Assembly (NCBI RefSeq): GCF_001640805.2
Contig: NC_066844.1
Coordinates: forward strand, 2,801,231-2,865,230
Length of the DNA: 64,000 nucleotides
Origin: Lates calcarifer
Taxonomy: Eukaryota > Chordata > Actinopteri > Centropomidae
Reading direction: 5' to 3'
Below are positions 13,656 through 25,271 of this stretch, in pieces. Positions within the stretch are counted from its first letter, which is position 1. Each line of letters begins with the position of its first letter. Made by a program: the position numbers and the translations under genes. The notes beneath the pieces were generated by a model, which saw only the letters and a list, made by a program, of their open reading frames with translations, was not told the DNA's origin and did no database searches.

Positions 13656-14000
13656 AGAGTCACAAGGAGACAGGTTGGTGTGGATGGTGGGTGTGCAAAA
13701 CAACACGACTGTGACACAAGAGACTGGGGTTTGTATTCAGAGTACTGACTGTGGTTAGGTTTAGGAAACAAAAACACTTTGGTTAAAGTTATTAAGAGAT
13801 GGTGGTTTTGGTTCAGTTTAAATCAACACGTTGTATCTGAAGTCACTGTGAACTTTTGTCTGTGTTAAACCAGACCATGGTCACTCACTAACCTTAACCA
13901 AGTGCTGTGTGTGCCTAAACATGACCGCAGATAAGTGTAATATTGCTGTAGTCACCACAAGTTGATATTTTACTGTCACAAAGGAAAAGGATGATTCCCG
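13656..14000 (+). repeat. Dispersed teleost repeat, copy 1
   Basis: Includes AGGAAACAAAAACACTTTGG, AAACCAGACCATGGTCACTC and ACCTTAACCAAGTGCTG. Part of it recurs at 31060-31260 and weakly near 54780-54870. Similar sequence is common in teleost genomes, from memory. Element class unknown. Confidence 0.5.
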
Positions 14001-15320
14001 TCCATACAGGATGAAATGTTGTGAACATTTGATGAACTGCAAATCATGCTGAATGTCACAGAGAATAATGGTTAACTTGTGTTTATGTATACAAAATCAG
14101 TAGTGTACATTTTGTGACTATTTAACAAGCTGCATGAGACTGGATTGTGAATATGTACATCTACCACTTTGCATATAGCCATTCATTTCATTTCAACAGT
14201 ATTTGCATTGGTCATCACTCTAAAATCGTCTGATAATGACCCTGAGAGCCAGACAGCAGTCTGAGACAGACAGACATTATCGTCAATAACATGTGGCTAC
14301 AAGTGTTTTTGTCAACTTTTAGGACAGAATCAACAGAGAACCTTTAGAGAAAGTAAACCCCTGCACCCTTTCATTTATGACATTTTAAAGTATTTCAGAC
14401 ATGTCTAACCCAAATATTATGAGACAAGTGAAACAATGGCTAATTGAAAAATAAAATGGTACAGTGGTGCCTCAAAGACACCAATTCCTGAGTGGTAGAA
14501 CTGGTTTCAGTTTGAATACTGTATGGCACCCTGAGGTGGAGAAACAAAGCTTTGATGAATAGCAACAGGCTACTAATACATGTGGGAAAGAGAGAGTGGA
14601 CACATGCTACAGGGCTTTTACTCCTCAGACTTAATAGCAGAAGAACCAAATGCACTCTTATGTAAACAGCTGAACACCTGATGAGTTTCACTGCAATATG
14701 AAACCTCAACCAGAAGAGAGAGCAGTAGCACAAAACCTCTGAGCGTTCAAGAGCAGTTCATTTATTTGATACTGCAAGTGGAGAGATTAATGAAATTAGA
14801 TAACAATCACAAGAAACAAAGGAACCCTTACTGCTGCACTTAAGTACTTTATATGAAAACACTTCTATGTCAGTTGCAAAAACTCACATTTAACAAGTCC
14901 CTGGTAACACTTTAACCCTGTGGAAATAATTGGGTTTTTTGTGTGTGTGTGTCTGGTGCTTCAGAAGCTCTCTTCAATTTCAGTTCCCACACTATAACAC
15001 AAAAGTTGTAACCAACAGGCACTCAACCTGCCAACCAAGCTCAAAGCTGAATTTATAGTTGTATTCAAACCACAGCTCGAAAATAGCCCACCATGAGCAG
15101 GTTTCTGGCTGCTGTTTTTCCCCAATTCTGTATCCCCATTCCAAATTTCTCTTTAAACACATCTTATCTTCAGTGTTACGCAACATAGAGAAACAGGGCC
15201 CAGATAATGTAACAGTAATGTAGGTTTATGATAAGACCACCATTTATAATTATTTTTGATTTGTTTAGGCACATGGGGCTCTGGTAACAAACACACCATA
15301 GTGTGGATCTGGGGACAGAG
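14001..15320. other. No recognisable gene
   Basis: No conserved frame, tRNA fold or known repeat seen. Confidence 0.4.
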
Positions 15321-15324
15321 TCTA

Positions 15325-15412
15325 AGAGCAGATTGTGTTGAATGATGTAAATCCCCTTGAGGTAAATTTCTGATTTGTGATATGGGCTTGTATCAATAAA
15401 ACTGACTTGACA
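15325..15412 (+). mobile_element. Possible 3' tail of a non-LTR retrotransposon
   Basis: The run CCCCTTGAGG ... TATCAATAAAACTGACTTGAC resembles the ends of fish LINE-type repeats, which finish with an ATAAATAAAACTGACTTGAC-like tail. Too short to classify. Confidence 0.4.
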
Positions 15413-15954
15413 TATTTGGTGAATTCATCAAAAATTGAACCAGAATCCAAAAGGTAAATTGATGTAAGCTGCAAACTTACACATAACACATTTTTTTATG
15501 ATGTCGGTTTTCTCATCATCACTCATAAGCCTTCACCCACCATTAACAGCGCATATTAGACTGGAGACTGGATGGTTCTTGCTGAAATATGAGTCACTGT
15601 TAACCTCTGCCTCAAACGTTTTTATGTCATATTGTAAACTTTTCATCAAAGAACCAGGCATTTTCTAAGAGTGGATCCTCTCTGGTTCTAATGATTCAGT
15701 TTACTTCATGCAAATATTAATAGGGGTTTACGTGTGGAACCAGAGGCACTGGAAAATATTAGTTTATTATTATGATGATATTATTATTGCAATTTATCAA
15801 AAGAGCTGAATCAGAGCTGTTTAAACAATCCATTACCTACTACCTTCTCTGTAATCTGAAGGTTATCATTCAGCATTTTTCAAACAGAGGCTCCAGTCTG
15901 TAACAGCACTGTCACTTTGTCAGCCAAGGTCTTCAGTTACCTGCTATCCTTTAC

Positions 15955-16152
15955 CAGAGGTTGACAGGGTGGGACGAGACAGGAGAGGGGAGCGTGCTGA
16001 GGAAAGTGATCCACCGCCACACTGTAACTACATGAATAAGAGAAGAGAGGAAAGCAGTGAATGAGCAGTTTCACTTTGCCATCAGTCAGTGGAGTGTAAA
16101 GTTATACCTGCAGGGCCCGTCCACTGACAGCTGAGGTGAAAGGACACGTCGG
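15955..16152 (+). other. Possible untranslated first exon
   Basis: A locally GC-richer segment ends in ACACGTCGG|GTAAGT, a near-perfect splice donor at 16153. There is no long open frame in it. If real, it would be a 5' UTR exon of a gene with a long first intron running to the right. No matching downstream coding exon was recognised. Confidence 0.2.
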
Positions 16153-16604
16153 GTAAGTGTATACTGTACAACTTACTTTAAAACATTCAATCGTCTGTCC
16201 AAAAAACTGTCTGGCTCAGTTTGAGTACATAATGCCATAACAGTCGTGATTTTTAAACAAAACAGTTCATCAGAACTTACAGGGAAAAAAGGTATTTGTA
16301 TCTGAAATTCCTGCTTCCACTCCAAGACAGAAAAGGAAAATATAATTTCATTTAAGGAATCTGAGTGTTGATAGAATCAATGACACATTTCCAAAAACAG
16401 TGTTCCTGTTACAGTGGATAAACCACAGACCTTACTGTGAACACTTTGTACAGGGACTTTTTCTTTGGCAGAAAGTTCTAGTTGTTCAGAGACATCTTGG
16501 GTCAGACTATTAAAGCCTGTGTCATGCATGGCACCAAGCTTTAAAGTCTGAATCTGGGAGTTGTTGTCATGAGTAAAGAAACAATTTATGTCTCCACAGA
16601 GGCA

Positions 16605-16639
16605 GTAAACAAGACATATGGCTCATATGTCTTGTTTAC
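16605..16639. repeat. 35-nt perfect hairpin (16-bp arms, 3-nt loop)
   Basis: Arm GTAAACAAGACATATG (16605-16620), loop GCT, then the exact reverse complement (16624-16639). The arms show no mismatch. No mobile-element terminus is recognised around it. It is shorter than a typical microRNA precursor. Confidence 0.85.
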
Positions 16640-16899
16640 AGCTCCCCACACCACACTAGATGGCCTGTATTCCATTATGGCTGCAACTACATACTATCAC
16701 ACACCTTGATCAACTTAAAGCTTCACCTCTCAAGATCTTTTATATAAGCTTCTGTAAGTGCCCACATCCAGCTTTTCTTTCATTGGTCTTTCCTAAAAAA
16801 TGACGCGTGTTCCCAGAGACACATTCAACTACAGCAACTACATCACCAAAGCTCTCAAAACTATTGTCCTAATCTAGACATATGAAACAAGTTTATGCT

Positions 16900-16922
16900 T
16901 TGTTGTTGTTGTTGTTGTTGTT
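16900..16922. repeat. (TTG)n microsatellite
   Basis: About seven uninterrupted TTG units. Confidence 0.9.
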
Positions 16923-17149
16923 AGCATTAATACAAACATCAGTGGGATTTTGAATTAGATTTTCTTACTTAGGAAGTTCTGGTTCCACTCTGGCTCTCCA
17001 TGAACAATGAGTTGACTATGTGTAATGTGAAAGATGTCACTCATAGTGAAAATAAAAACCCACAGACGATTATCACCTGCAGCTCAACAGAATCTTTCAG
17101 CATCATTCAGCTCATTGTTCTCGATTTACAGCCCAAACTAGCAAAGTCA

Positions 17150-17280
17150 ACAACTAGCAGATGAACACAGTGGAGCATTTAGCAGTTATAGAGATATTTT
17201 TCTTATGTGCTGGTGGACCTCAAACCAGAGCTAAAAGGAGAGCAAATATTGAATTTGTCAGCACAATGACTCACCATGTT
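17150..17280 (+). repeat. Dispersed repeat, 'ACCAGAGCTAAAAGGAGAG' family
   Basis: Shares AACCAGAGCTAAAAGGAGAG and the following AATATTG with related stretches near 36980-37090 and 54560-54700. Class unknown. Confidence 0.4.
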
Positions 17281-20200
17281 TTCTATGAAGAGCTGCCAGG
17301 CAACAACCAGTATGTTAGCAAAAACATCTCAAACTCAAGAAACTAAAATACACAATGCAACTGGATTGGATAATAAATCTAAAAATCAAGTGGAAAACAG
17401 CCTAAACAGTAAGAATCAACTGTTCTGCTCCCTCATGTAAAATCTTCCTGTCTGTATTATTCCTGAACTTCTCTCTCTCTGCATTCCTCTGCCCTCTCCC
17501 TGCTGAGAACCAGATATTAAATTATTCGTTTAAATATTTTAAGTGACAGGATGAAGAGGTTATATCCACAAAGAGCTCTGCAGGGAAGTCACGTTTTAAC
17601 TGGCTGTGTGTGTGTGTGAGAGAGAGACTGTGCAAGACAAACAGAGAGAGTGAATGTCAATGAGATTTTAGGTGTGCAGTTGTGTGAGACAGCCTCAGCG
17701 TGAATCTACATGTGTGTGTATCGCTGAGTCTGTATGTATATGTGTACTTTATGTATAAGCATAGGAAAATCAATGTACAGCCATTTTAAACCCGCGCTGT
17801 GATAGCTAATCTTTAGTGAATGTAAAGCCTGATTTAATCTTTGCAGTTTCTCTGCAGGGGACTGCAGATGAAAGTGTGGACTGAAGTGCTGGGGAGATGT
17901 TTCATGTTTGACTGCTCAAAAACTGTAGTTTTAAAGCAAAAGGTTTTACTTGAAATAATGTTGATTATTTTCTGAATTAACTGATTTGACCTTCCAACAG
18001 TCAGAAAGAAAAATCTGAGATGATGAACCCAAAACTGGAACTTGTTAATCATTTTAGGGAAAACAAGATAGAAAGTATTTGAATGAAAGGAAATTGTTTA
18101 ATATATGCAAACACACAGGACCTAAAGGGTAACTCTGCTCTATATCTCTACCAGACTCCATTAATAGAGGCAGTCATTTTACCTCACAGAACACGGGAGT
18201 TGCTGCCTCACTTGGATAGTTAGTTTGTGTTATTGTGTACATTTATATGATGAAAGAAACTAGATGCTGTTGACACTTGCTTATGAAACAAGAAAAAAGG
18301 GTGAAGCGAAAGACACAGAAAAAAACAAGAGAACAAGAGCAGAGCAACAGTGAAGAACAGAGAGCCGTACATCAACACCCTGATTCACAGAGGAGAGATG
18401 TAGGTCACCTGTAACCAGACCACACGTCAGTCTGTTCGTGTTTGGTGGAGGGAGATACATAACCACACACAGAGGGAAACACACTGAGACGTGATGACTG
18501 TTCTGACCTACTAACCTGTTGAGACATTGATCATCACACTGCAGGGGGTTATGGGTTACTGAGGAAAGAGACAGATCTATAGCTTCAGCATTAAAATGTG
18601 ATGACAGGCGCGTTTCTGTGGAGGTGCCCACTTCAAACACTCACTTGAATGTGGCTGCAAAGGGTGTAGTAATGACTAGGTGTTGTGCATGAGGTATCAG
18701 ACTTTACACTGGATTAAGTTTCACAAGTGTTACGTCAATTGGTGCAGTGTGCTATATAACTGTACTTCGTGCTGGGCACGGGTTACAGATGTGACTTATT
18801 CTGAGCAAGTTAAAGTTTGTGTGTTATTTAGAATTTCTTCTGTTTAATTAGATGATGGTGGTTGTAGAAAGAAGGAGGCGGGGCACAGTTTATGTGAAAG
18901 AAACATATAGCACAGTCTTGGCCCGTTTTTTATTTGATAAAAGTGAAAATAAATCAGCTGAAATGAAGGCAACCGTAATTGTGACTGTGTTGTGATTTGG
19001 ACTGTTTCATTTCAAATTTCTCGTTTAAAGTTTAAAAGATGGCACACAGACAGGCACACCACATTAATAGAAGTGAAAATTCTAAGCTGGACAAACTCAA
19101 AGGCTAAATCTATGTAATTAAGTTAAATTGACATTTAAAATTTTATTAGATGATTGCCTTGAAAATTTGAGGGTTTTGTTTTTTCATCTTTTACATTTAC
19201 ACAGTGTGTAGTAAGCTGGCCACCAACATAACTGGCCTGCGCTGTTTGTTTTGTCAGTGAGGATTTCAGTTATGCAGCCTAGAAAGCAGTAAATACAGCG
19301 GTTAGAGTTGTATAATAGAGAGCAGTCTCGTGCATAAAGCCAATTACAGACCCTAACCTAGACACTTTGTCAGCACCATTACACTGGAACCAAGACGGAA
19401 AATAAAAAAATCCTCCCAGAGGGAAGCCAAAGCCACCACAAGCGTGCAGAGCTGCTTACAGTCAGGACTGCTAAAGATAGACTACATACCAAAGAGAGAC
19501 CCGAACCCACCTCATCATAACCCAGTCCAGACCAAAGCTCACATTAATGTCCTCATATCAATTTAAATCAAATCAAGCTGCTGCCGAGTATTTGCAACAC
19601 AACGCGGGTCATAAACATCATAAGAATTGCAGCACAGACAAATACCAGCAAAACTGCAGTTCCAGACCGTTTCAGACCGCTTAAAATTCATTTTGACATA
19701 TTGTAGTCGGCTCGGCTGCTTTGTCTGACATCTGACACCAGGGCTGAGAAAATAAATCACCTCCAGGCTAACGATACTGACAAGAACAACTTCTACTCCC
19801 GTTACTCCTCTGAATAAAATCAACTTCTGAGCAATAAATGTAAGGACTTGTCAGGATCAGTATTTGACATGCCTCTGTTTGTGTGCCAGCGTAGGACCAA
19901 ACTCAAACCATCTTTTAGTCAATCGTTTGTTTGTCTTAGTGTTTGTGGTCACATTAGTTGTACAAAAACATCAGCAGCTTCCAAACCCCACCACTCACAT
20001 TTCAGGTTTCTTTCCCACAGTGGAGCTTTACTGCCGTCTGGAGATAAAAACACGCCTGATCTGTTGATTTCCTGTTTACTCTGTATTTGATTGGTTTTGT
20101 ATCAGCGGGGGAAAAATATGACTGTTCCAAACCACAATCCACACACCCATCCAAATTCCTTTTTCACATGCAAGCTGCCGTTTGGTCACTGATTTGTTTG

Positions 20201-20417
20201 CGGTTGGATGAATCCTGCTTTGACAGAGAGAAAATTCCAACTATAATATAGAGTGCTCAAAACTAAACTCAATCTGACAAGATGCCAAACTCAGCTACCT
20301 GTTTTTCCCTTCTTGCTCATAATAACCACCACATGTTACCTGATGGTACCCACACCCACAGAGCTTGTATCTTTGCCAAGGCTGCACAGTTTTCTTAAGT
20401 TTATTCCTAAAGTGATG

Positions 20418-20449
<32 letters not shown>

Positions 20450-22990
20450 TAAATCTGCATCTGGATCTCTATCAGCGATAGACAATAAAAATAAAAAAAT
20501 TTCAAAGCTGAGCACTCAAAATCACTTGTTGCTTTCTCGGCATTATGCTTCCTCCAAAACTTATTTGCTGTGAAAATTAGTCACATATAAGCATAATTTA
20601 TATCCTGACAATACCTGTTCTGACAGTACAATTTTTTATTCTGCAACTCTGAGTGAATAAATCACATAATTTACATGTTAGCAACAGATACTGTATGCTG
20701 CAGAAATTCAAGATGTTGGATTAATGAAGTGTTTTAGTCAGAGAAGTCTAACAGTAGTGAGTCTTGTCCAAGTGGCTAAATATGACTGGGGTTCTCTTTC
20801 CTGTGTTCCCTCTGTTCTTTGCTCTGCTCACTGGTCAAAACATTTGTTCAGAGTGGGCTGTTAAAAGATGGACTGGGGCTTTAAACTCAAGCCAACCATC
20901 GGTCTGTGCTAATTGTTTGTGCTGTAGCTGGATAAGTTCTCAGTGAACATATGATGCCTGCCAGTAATTCAAGTAAACAAATGCCTGAGGCGACTCAAGA
21001 GCTCATTATGGCTTCTGTTATGTACTAGAAAATTCCTCAGCTCATTAGCTTTCCCGGCATTTCTTTAAATATTTTGTTACACATTTGTTGTTTGCTTCTC
21101 ATTCTTGTGTAAATGAGTTTGTGATGTCCAGTACATATTTGATAGTGTCGATTAAAGAGGATGTTGAAAGCAGGGTAGAAAGTCAGTAGAAAAAACTGAT
21201 TGGAAAAGTCAAGTCAGTTTTGTTCACGAAACACAGGAGTTACTGCTGAGGTGGGAGTTGAGGTAATCTGTGGAGCACAACACTGAAACAAGATTAAATT
21301 TTCATGCACTCATTCTCCCCCAGCATAAATACATCACAGTACCACTCTCTGCAGCATACAGCCTGTTTCTTGGCAATCTCTGCTCTGCCGAGGTGTTCAG
21401 GGGTGGACACAATAACAGGAGGCTTGGAGGATATATGTGCAGTTGGTGTACCCTATGCAGACAAGTCAGCAAACTGGAGGGTACGCAGACTTTCTGCACA
21501 GAGCCTTCCGCACACTTTCTGATGACAAAATTTATATCACGCCAACCCTTGCATACTCTGCGAAAAGTATAACCTTAGATTTAACTCCCTTCAGAGTGGA
21601 TAAATAAGAACAACACATCAATATAATGCAGACCAAATCAAAATCATGCAAAAAAATATGGTGCAAAGACCACTTGGCAGAATTTTATGAACTCATTCTG
21701 ATGCCAGCTATATTACTAACTTGTATCTACAACTAAGAACAGACAAGACATAAGAACCCACAGTTATTCCATCCTGTATCAACACAGACAACAAACCATT
21801 GCATGGTTCTTTTGTGATTTAATGGGAGAAAAATCCTCAGTAATGTCTTTACTAGACTGATCCATGAATTTCAGAGATTTATCAGCCTGGCTTCAAACCT
21901 CTGAATCAGTGCCCATACCTCATCTCCCTGACAGCTGTTTTCCCAGGATGGAGACCAAACTTCACAAACTAAACTCCACAAGATATTTTTGAGGATTCCT
22001 CACTTTCTTTTTATAGGACAGTGACTAATTTCTCAGAGGTTTATAATCAACAGTAAGAAGAGGGCCACAGGTGGACGATCAGCCAGAGATGACATCTTGT
22101 TTAGAAGCGATGACATGACTCAGTCACACAAGCTTCATAAAGCTAACAGCAAACTATATTGGCAGCCACTGAGTGAACACAGAGGCAGTTAATGGGGACG
22201 GTTGGACAGTAAACATATCACAGAGGTGTCACAGACACACAACTCTCTCCCCGTCTTCAAAGTCTGGACTCAGCAACTGGCTGCTAAGATAGTGAAAGGG
22301 TTGATGATGGAGGGGAACTCCAGACTCATACAGGTGGATACATTTACTTTTAACTCTGATGATCCAAGTTCAATTTCCATGTGTTCAACTGATTTTAAAA
22401 CTTCTGGCTTAGGTTTTTCTTGCACAGTTGTGAGCAGCATTATAATTCAGCTTAGTCATCTGTTACATGACAATCGTGGGAAAAAGACACAAAGTGATTT
22501 TATATAAATAGAAGAAAGTTGACTTGAGGAAGAGAACACGCCCCGATCACTGAAATCTGATTTGAGTAACCGGTTAGAATTTCCTAACAAAGAACAGGCC
22601 ACAGTGTGCATCACTAGTATTCGTTCAACACAGTTATGAACATTGTCGTCATTCCCTGAGGTTCAATTGTCATTAAATTATGCTAAATTATGGTTAATGA
22701 TTTCTTAAAGTTTTGAAAGATAACTTCTCCTTGTTTTGGTTTTAAACACAACTCACTGGTGTTGCATCTCATCAAAATGCACCGTTTTCAAAGATGTTGT
22801 ACTGTGATCAAACTTTGAGAACCAAATGGCATCTGCTTTTTTCCCACAGCAGTTTTGAACAAAGTCTTATCCCAGAACTATAGCTGGCAGGAAAACAGGA
22901 GCAGAGAGAGTTTAGGAAGCAGCTAAGTGGTAACATACACTTACCAACCACAAGATCAGAACCACTGACAGTGAGTGACACTGGTCATCT
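17281..22990. other. No recognisable gene
   Basis: Contains a TG run (about 17605-17620) and an (AAAT)n run at 20421-20446, otherwise unique-looking AT-rich DNA. No conserved coding exon recognised on either strand. Confidence 0.4.
20421..20446. repeat. (AAAT)n microsatellite
   Basis: Six uninterrupted AAAT units. Confidence 0.9.
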
Positions 22991-23009
22991 TGTAACAATG
23001 CAATGCTCT

Positions 23010-23435
23010 GTGGGGAAACCTTGGGTCTTGGCATTCATCTGGACGCTACTTTGACACCTATCACCCAACTAAACATTATTGAGGATCAAGCATGCACTAC
23101 TCTGCGGCCTCACCCAGCAGAACATTAAGCCTGCCACACCTCAAAAACGGCTCATCTCGAGAAACACAACAAAGAGCCCGAAGGCATTGACTTGCTCTCC
23201 AAACTCTTCAGATCCCAGTCTGATCCAGAATCTGTTGGATGTCTCAGAACAAGCCAGATCCATAGAGGCCCCACCACACGACCCACAAGACCCAAAGGAC
23301 GCGCTGCCAATGTCCCAGTGCCAGACACCAAAGGACACCCCGAGAGGTCCTGCGTCCATGTCCCAACAGGTCAAAGCTTTACAGAAAGCAAATGCAATAG
23401 AGTGCTACTTTTCTTGGAGCATTGGCAAACATTGA
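23010..23435 (+). pseudogene. Tc1/mariner-like transposase C-terminal fossil
   Basis: Nucleotide order follows a widespread fish Tc1-like transposase. It starts near AAACCTTGGGTCTTGGCATTC, continues through CCTGCCACACCTCAAAAACG (the degraded QDNAPCHTA region) and ends near CCCCGAGAGGTCCTGCGTCC. The frame from 23079 contains SLIQNLLDVSEQARSIEAPP, which corresponds to the family's NPIEHLWD region after the third catalytic residue. The DNA-binding N-terminus and first catalytic aspartate are absent. A second, shorter remnant of the same family is at 61240-61450. Inactive fossil. Confidence 0.75.
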
Positions 23436-23925
23436 CACTGGGAAATAAGGCAATGGGTATATTTTAACACAGTAGTGCTGGAGTGTGGGCTTATTAACGT
23501 AGAAAACAAATGGGAAATATGATTCTTCACCTCCTGACTGAGCGTTAGATGAGACCACAGTGAAACAGCTAGCCTGGCCTCCCCTGAAAGTAGCAAAATC
23601 CCCCACCTCTAAAGCTCACAGCTGAATTCACTGTTTCTCATTCGTCTCTCTAGGCTGATAATCCAAGAACAAATTTCTTGCAAAGCCACTGCCGGTTATT
23701 TGCATCAGGTATGTGTAAATGAGATTAATCCTGATACTAAAGTCTGGAAGACGGGGCTCAGCCAAATCAGGTGGTTGCAAATTTTGTCTAATATTTGCCC
23801 GGGATGGTCAAGTGTTTTTGCGTAGAGGGAAATAAATGCACAGGTTCAGGATGTCACTGAAGAAATGGGCCACCAAGCAGTGTCCATCTGTCTCTATCCA
23901 TCTATCGACCTAATTGTCTCAGACT

Positions 23926-24394
23926 TTTCTGTCAGGTCCCTTTTTTCAGATTTTTTTAATGAGCACACCCCCCTCATTCCTGGCATCCATAAATCTGTCA
24001 CTCACCTTCCCTTTTTTCCTTTCATTCTTTCTTGATTCCTATAGCCCCCCCTCCCCAACTCCTTTCTGTCCTCCTTTCCCATTTTTGTCACCATCACCTC
24101 ATCTCCCTGTCTTCACCTTGCTTTTGACTCTATTCTTCCTCCTCTTCTCTGCCTTTCTCTCTCTCTTGCCTTCACCTCATTAATTTTCTCCACCCACACC
24201 TCTTTTCCTCCTCATCATTCTTTCTCCTCCTTCTTCTTATATGCACCTTTCATTTTCATATCCCTCATCTCTCTCTCTTCTCATATTCCTTCCTCCTTTA
24301 ATTACTTAATTTCTTCCTTCATCATATCAGTGTCTCTTGTGTCTCTCCCTCTTTCTTTACCTCCCTTTCTGTCCTCTCTAGTTATAATCCATCA
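23926..24394. repeat. Long polypyrimidine-rich tract
   Basis: For nearly 470 bases the plus strand is dominated by C and T (CTCC, TTCC and CTTTCT blocks) with no exact repeat unit. Such a strand-biased block can adopt triplex (H-DNA) structure. No gene. Confidence 0.8.
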
Positions 24395-24480
24395 TCACTA
24401 ATGGCACATAAGCTCATATATGCAAGTGAAGAATATGTGCACATTAACCTGAGGCCAATAAATTCATGTTAATATAGACT

Positions 24481-24690
24481 GTAAGAGCAATAAAAGGGAG
24501 GCACAGAGAGGGATTTTGAGGTCATGGAGGAAAGGAGGATGTAGAGAAGGAAAGGTAGAGGTAAAAACCAGAAAAAAAAAAGATATCCGCACACTCTTTC
24601 ATTACTTTCTTCCCTCCCTGACTCTCTGTCTCCCTCTCTCCTCCTTCCCATGCTCTGTGTATGTTCTCCTCCTCCTCCTCCTGGTCTGTG
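24481..24690. repeat. Purine-rich block followed by pyrimidine-rich block
   Basis: 24490-24580 is strongly purine-rich on the plus strand (GGAGGAAAGGAGGATG, then AGAAAAAAAAAAG). 24590-24685 switches to CT-rich, ending in a (CTC)n-like run. The composition flips strand relative to the tract at 23926. Confidence 0.75.
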
Positions 24691-24722
24691 GTGAACCACA
24701 TGGTTAACTGCGGTCCAAGCCT

Positions 24723-24962
24723 TTACGCCTGTTTCTCGTAGACCTTGTGGCGGCACAATGACACACTGGGCGGCCGGTTGCCACAAAGCTCCACAGTCAA
24801 AATAGCTCCATCAACCAGCAGCTGAAACTCCAGAAGATTCTGTGACCACTTCAGGTTTGAGTTAATCAGACAATTTAAGAAGAAAACAAACCCATGCCCA
24901 TAGAGCTGAGTGGTTGATTCCCTGAGGGCCAAAACATAATCCTGTTTAAGATTAAATTCCAT
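24723..24962 (-). other. Unrecognised 79-codon open frame
   Basis: ATG at 24962-24960 to TAA at 24725-24723. The C-terminal half (SQNLLEFQLLVDGAILTVEL) has coding-like composition, but I recognise no family. There is no signal peptide and no clear splice partner. A chance frame is quite possible. Confidence 0.15.
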
Positions 24963-25198
24963 CAAAAGTTTCCGCTTTTTTCCACTGCATCACAAGTAGA
25001 GAAATCTGATTAGAAACAAATAATACAGCTGTAAATAAATATGAGCATATAATTTTGAACATAGACTTGATTGAGAGTCAAACTCTGTCCACCTGACTGA
25101 GACAAGCCTTGGCACACAATGTCATGTGGTAACTCTCCAGAAACACTTTATATATGTTGAGATTACATGGTTGAATGTGGGAATCATTTAATTCTCCT

Positions 25199-25271
25199 CT
25201 ACAGTACCAGCTGTGCATTAAACATCCACAGGTGCTGAAGAAGCAAATGGTGTTAATGCAGCTGATCTGAT
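25199..25271 (+). repeat. 73-bp diverged direct repeat, copy 1
   Basis: Begins CTACAGTACCAGCTGTGCAT and matches 27198-27270 at 69 of 73 positions by eye. Confidence 0.9.
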
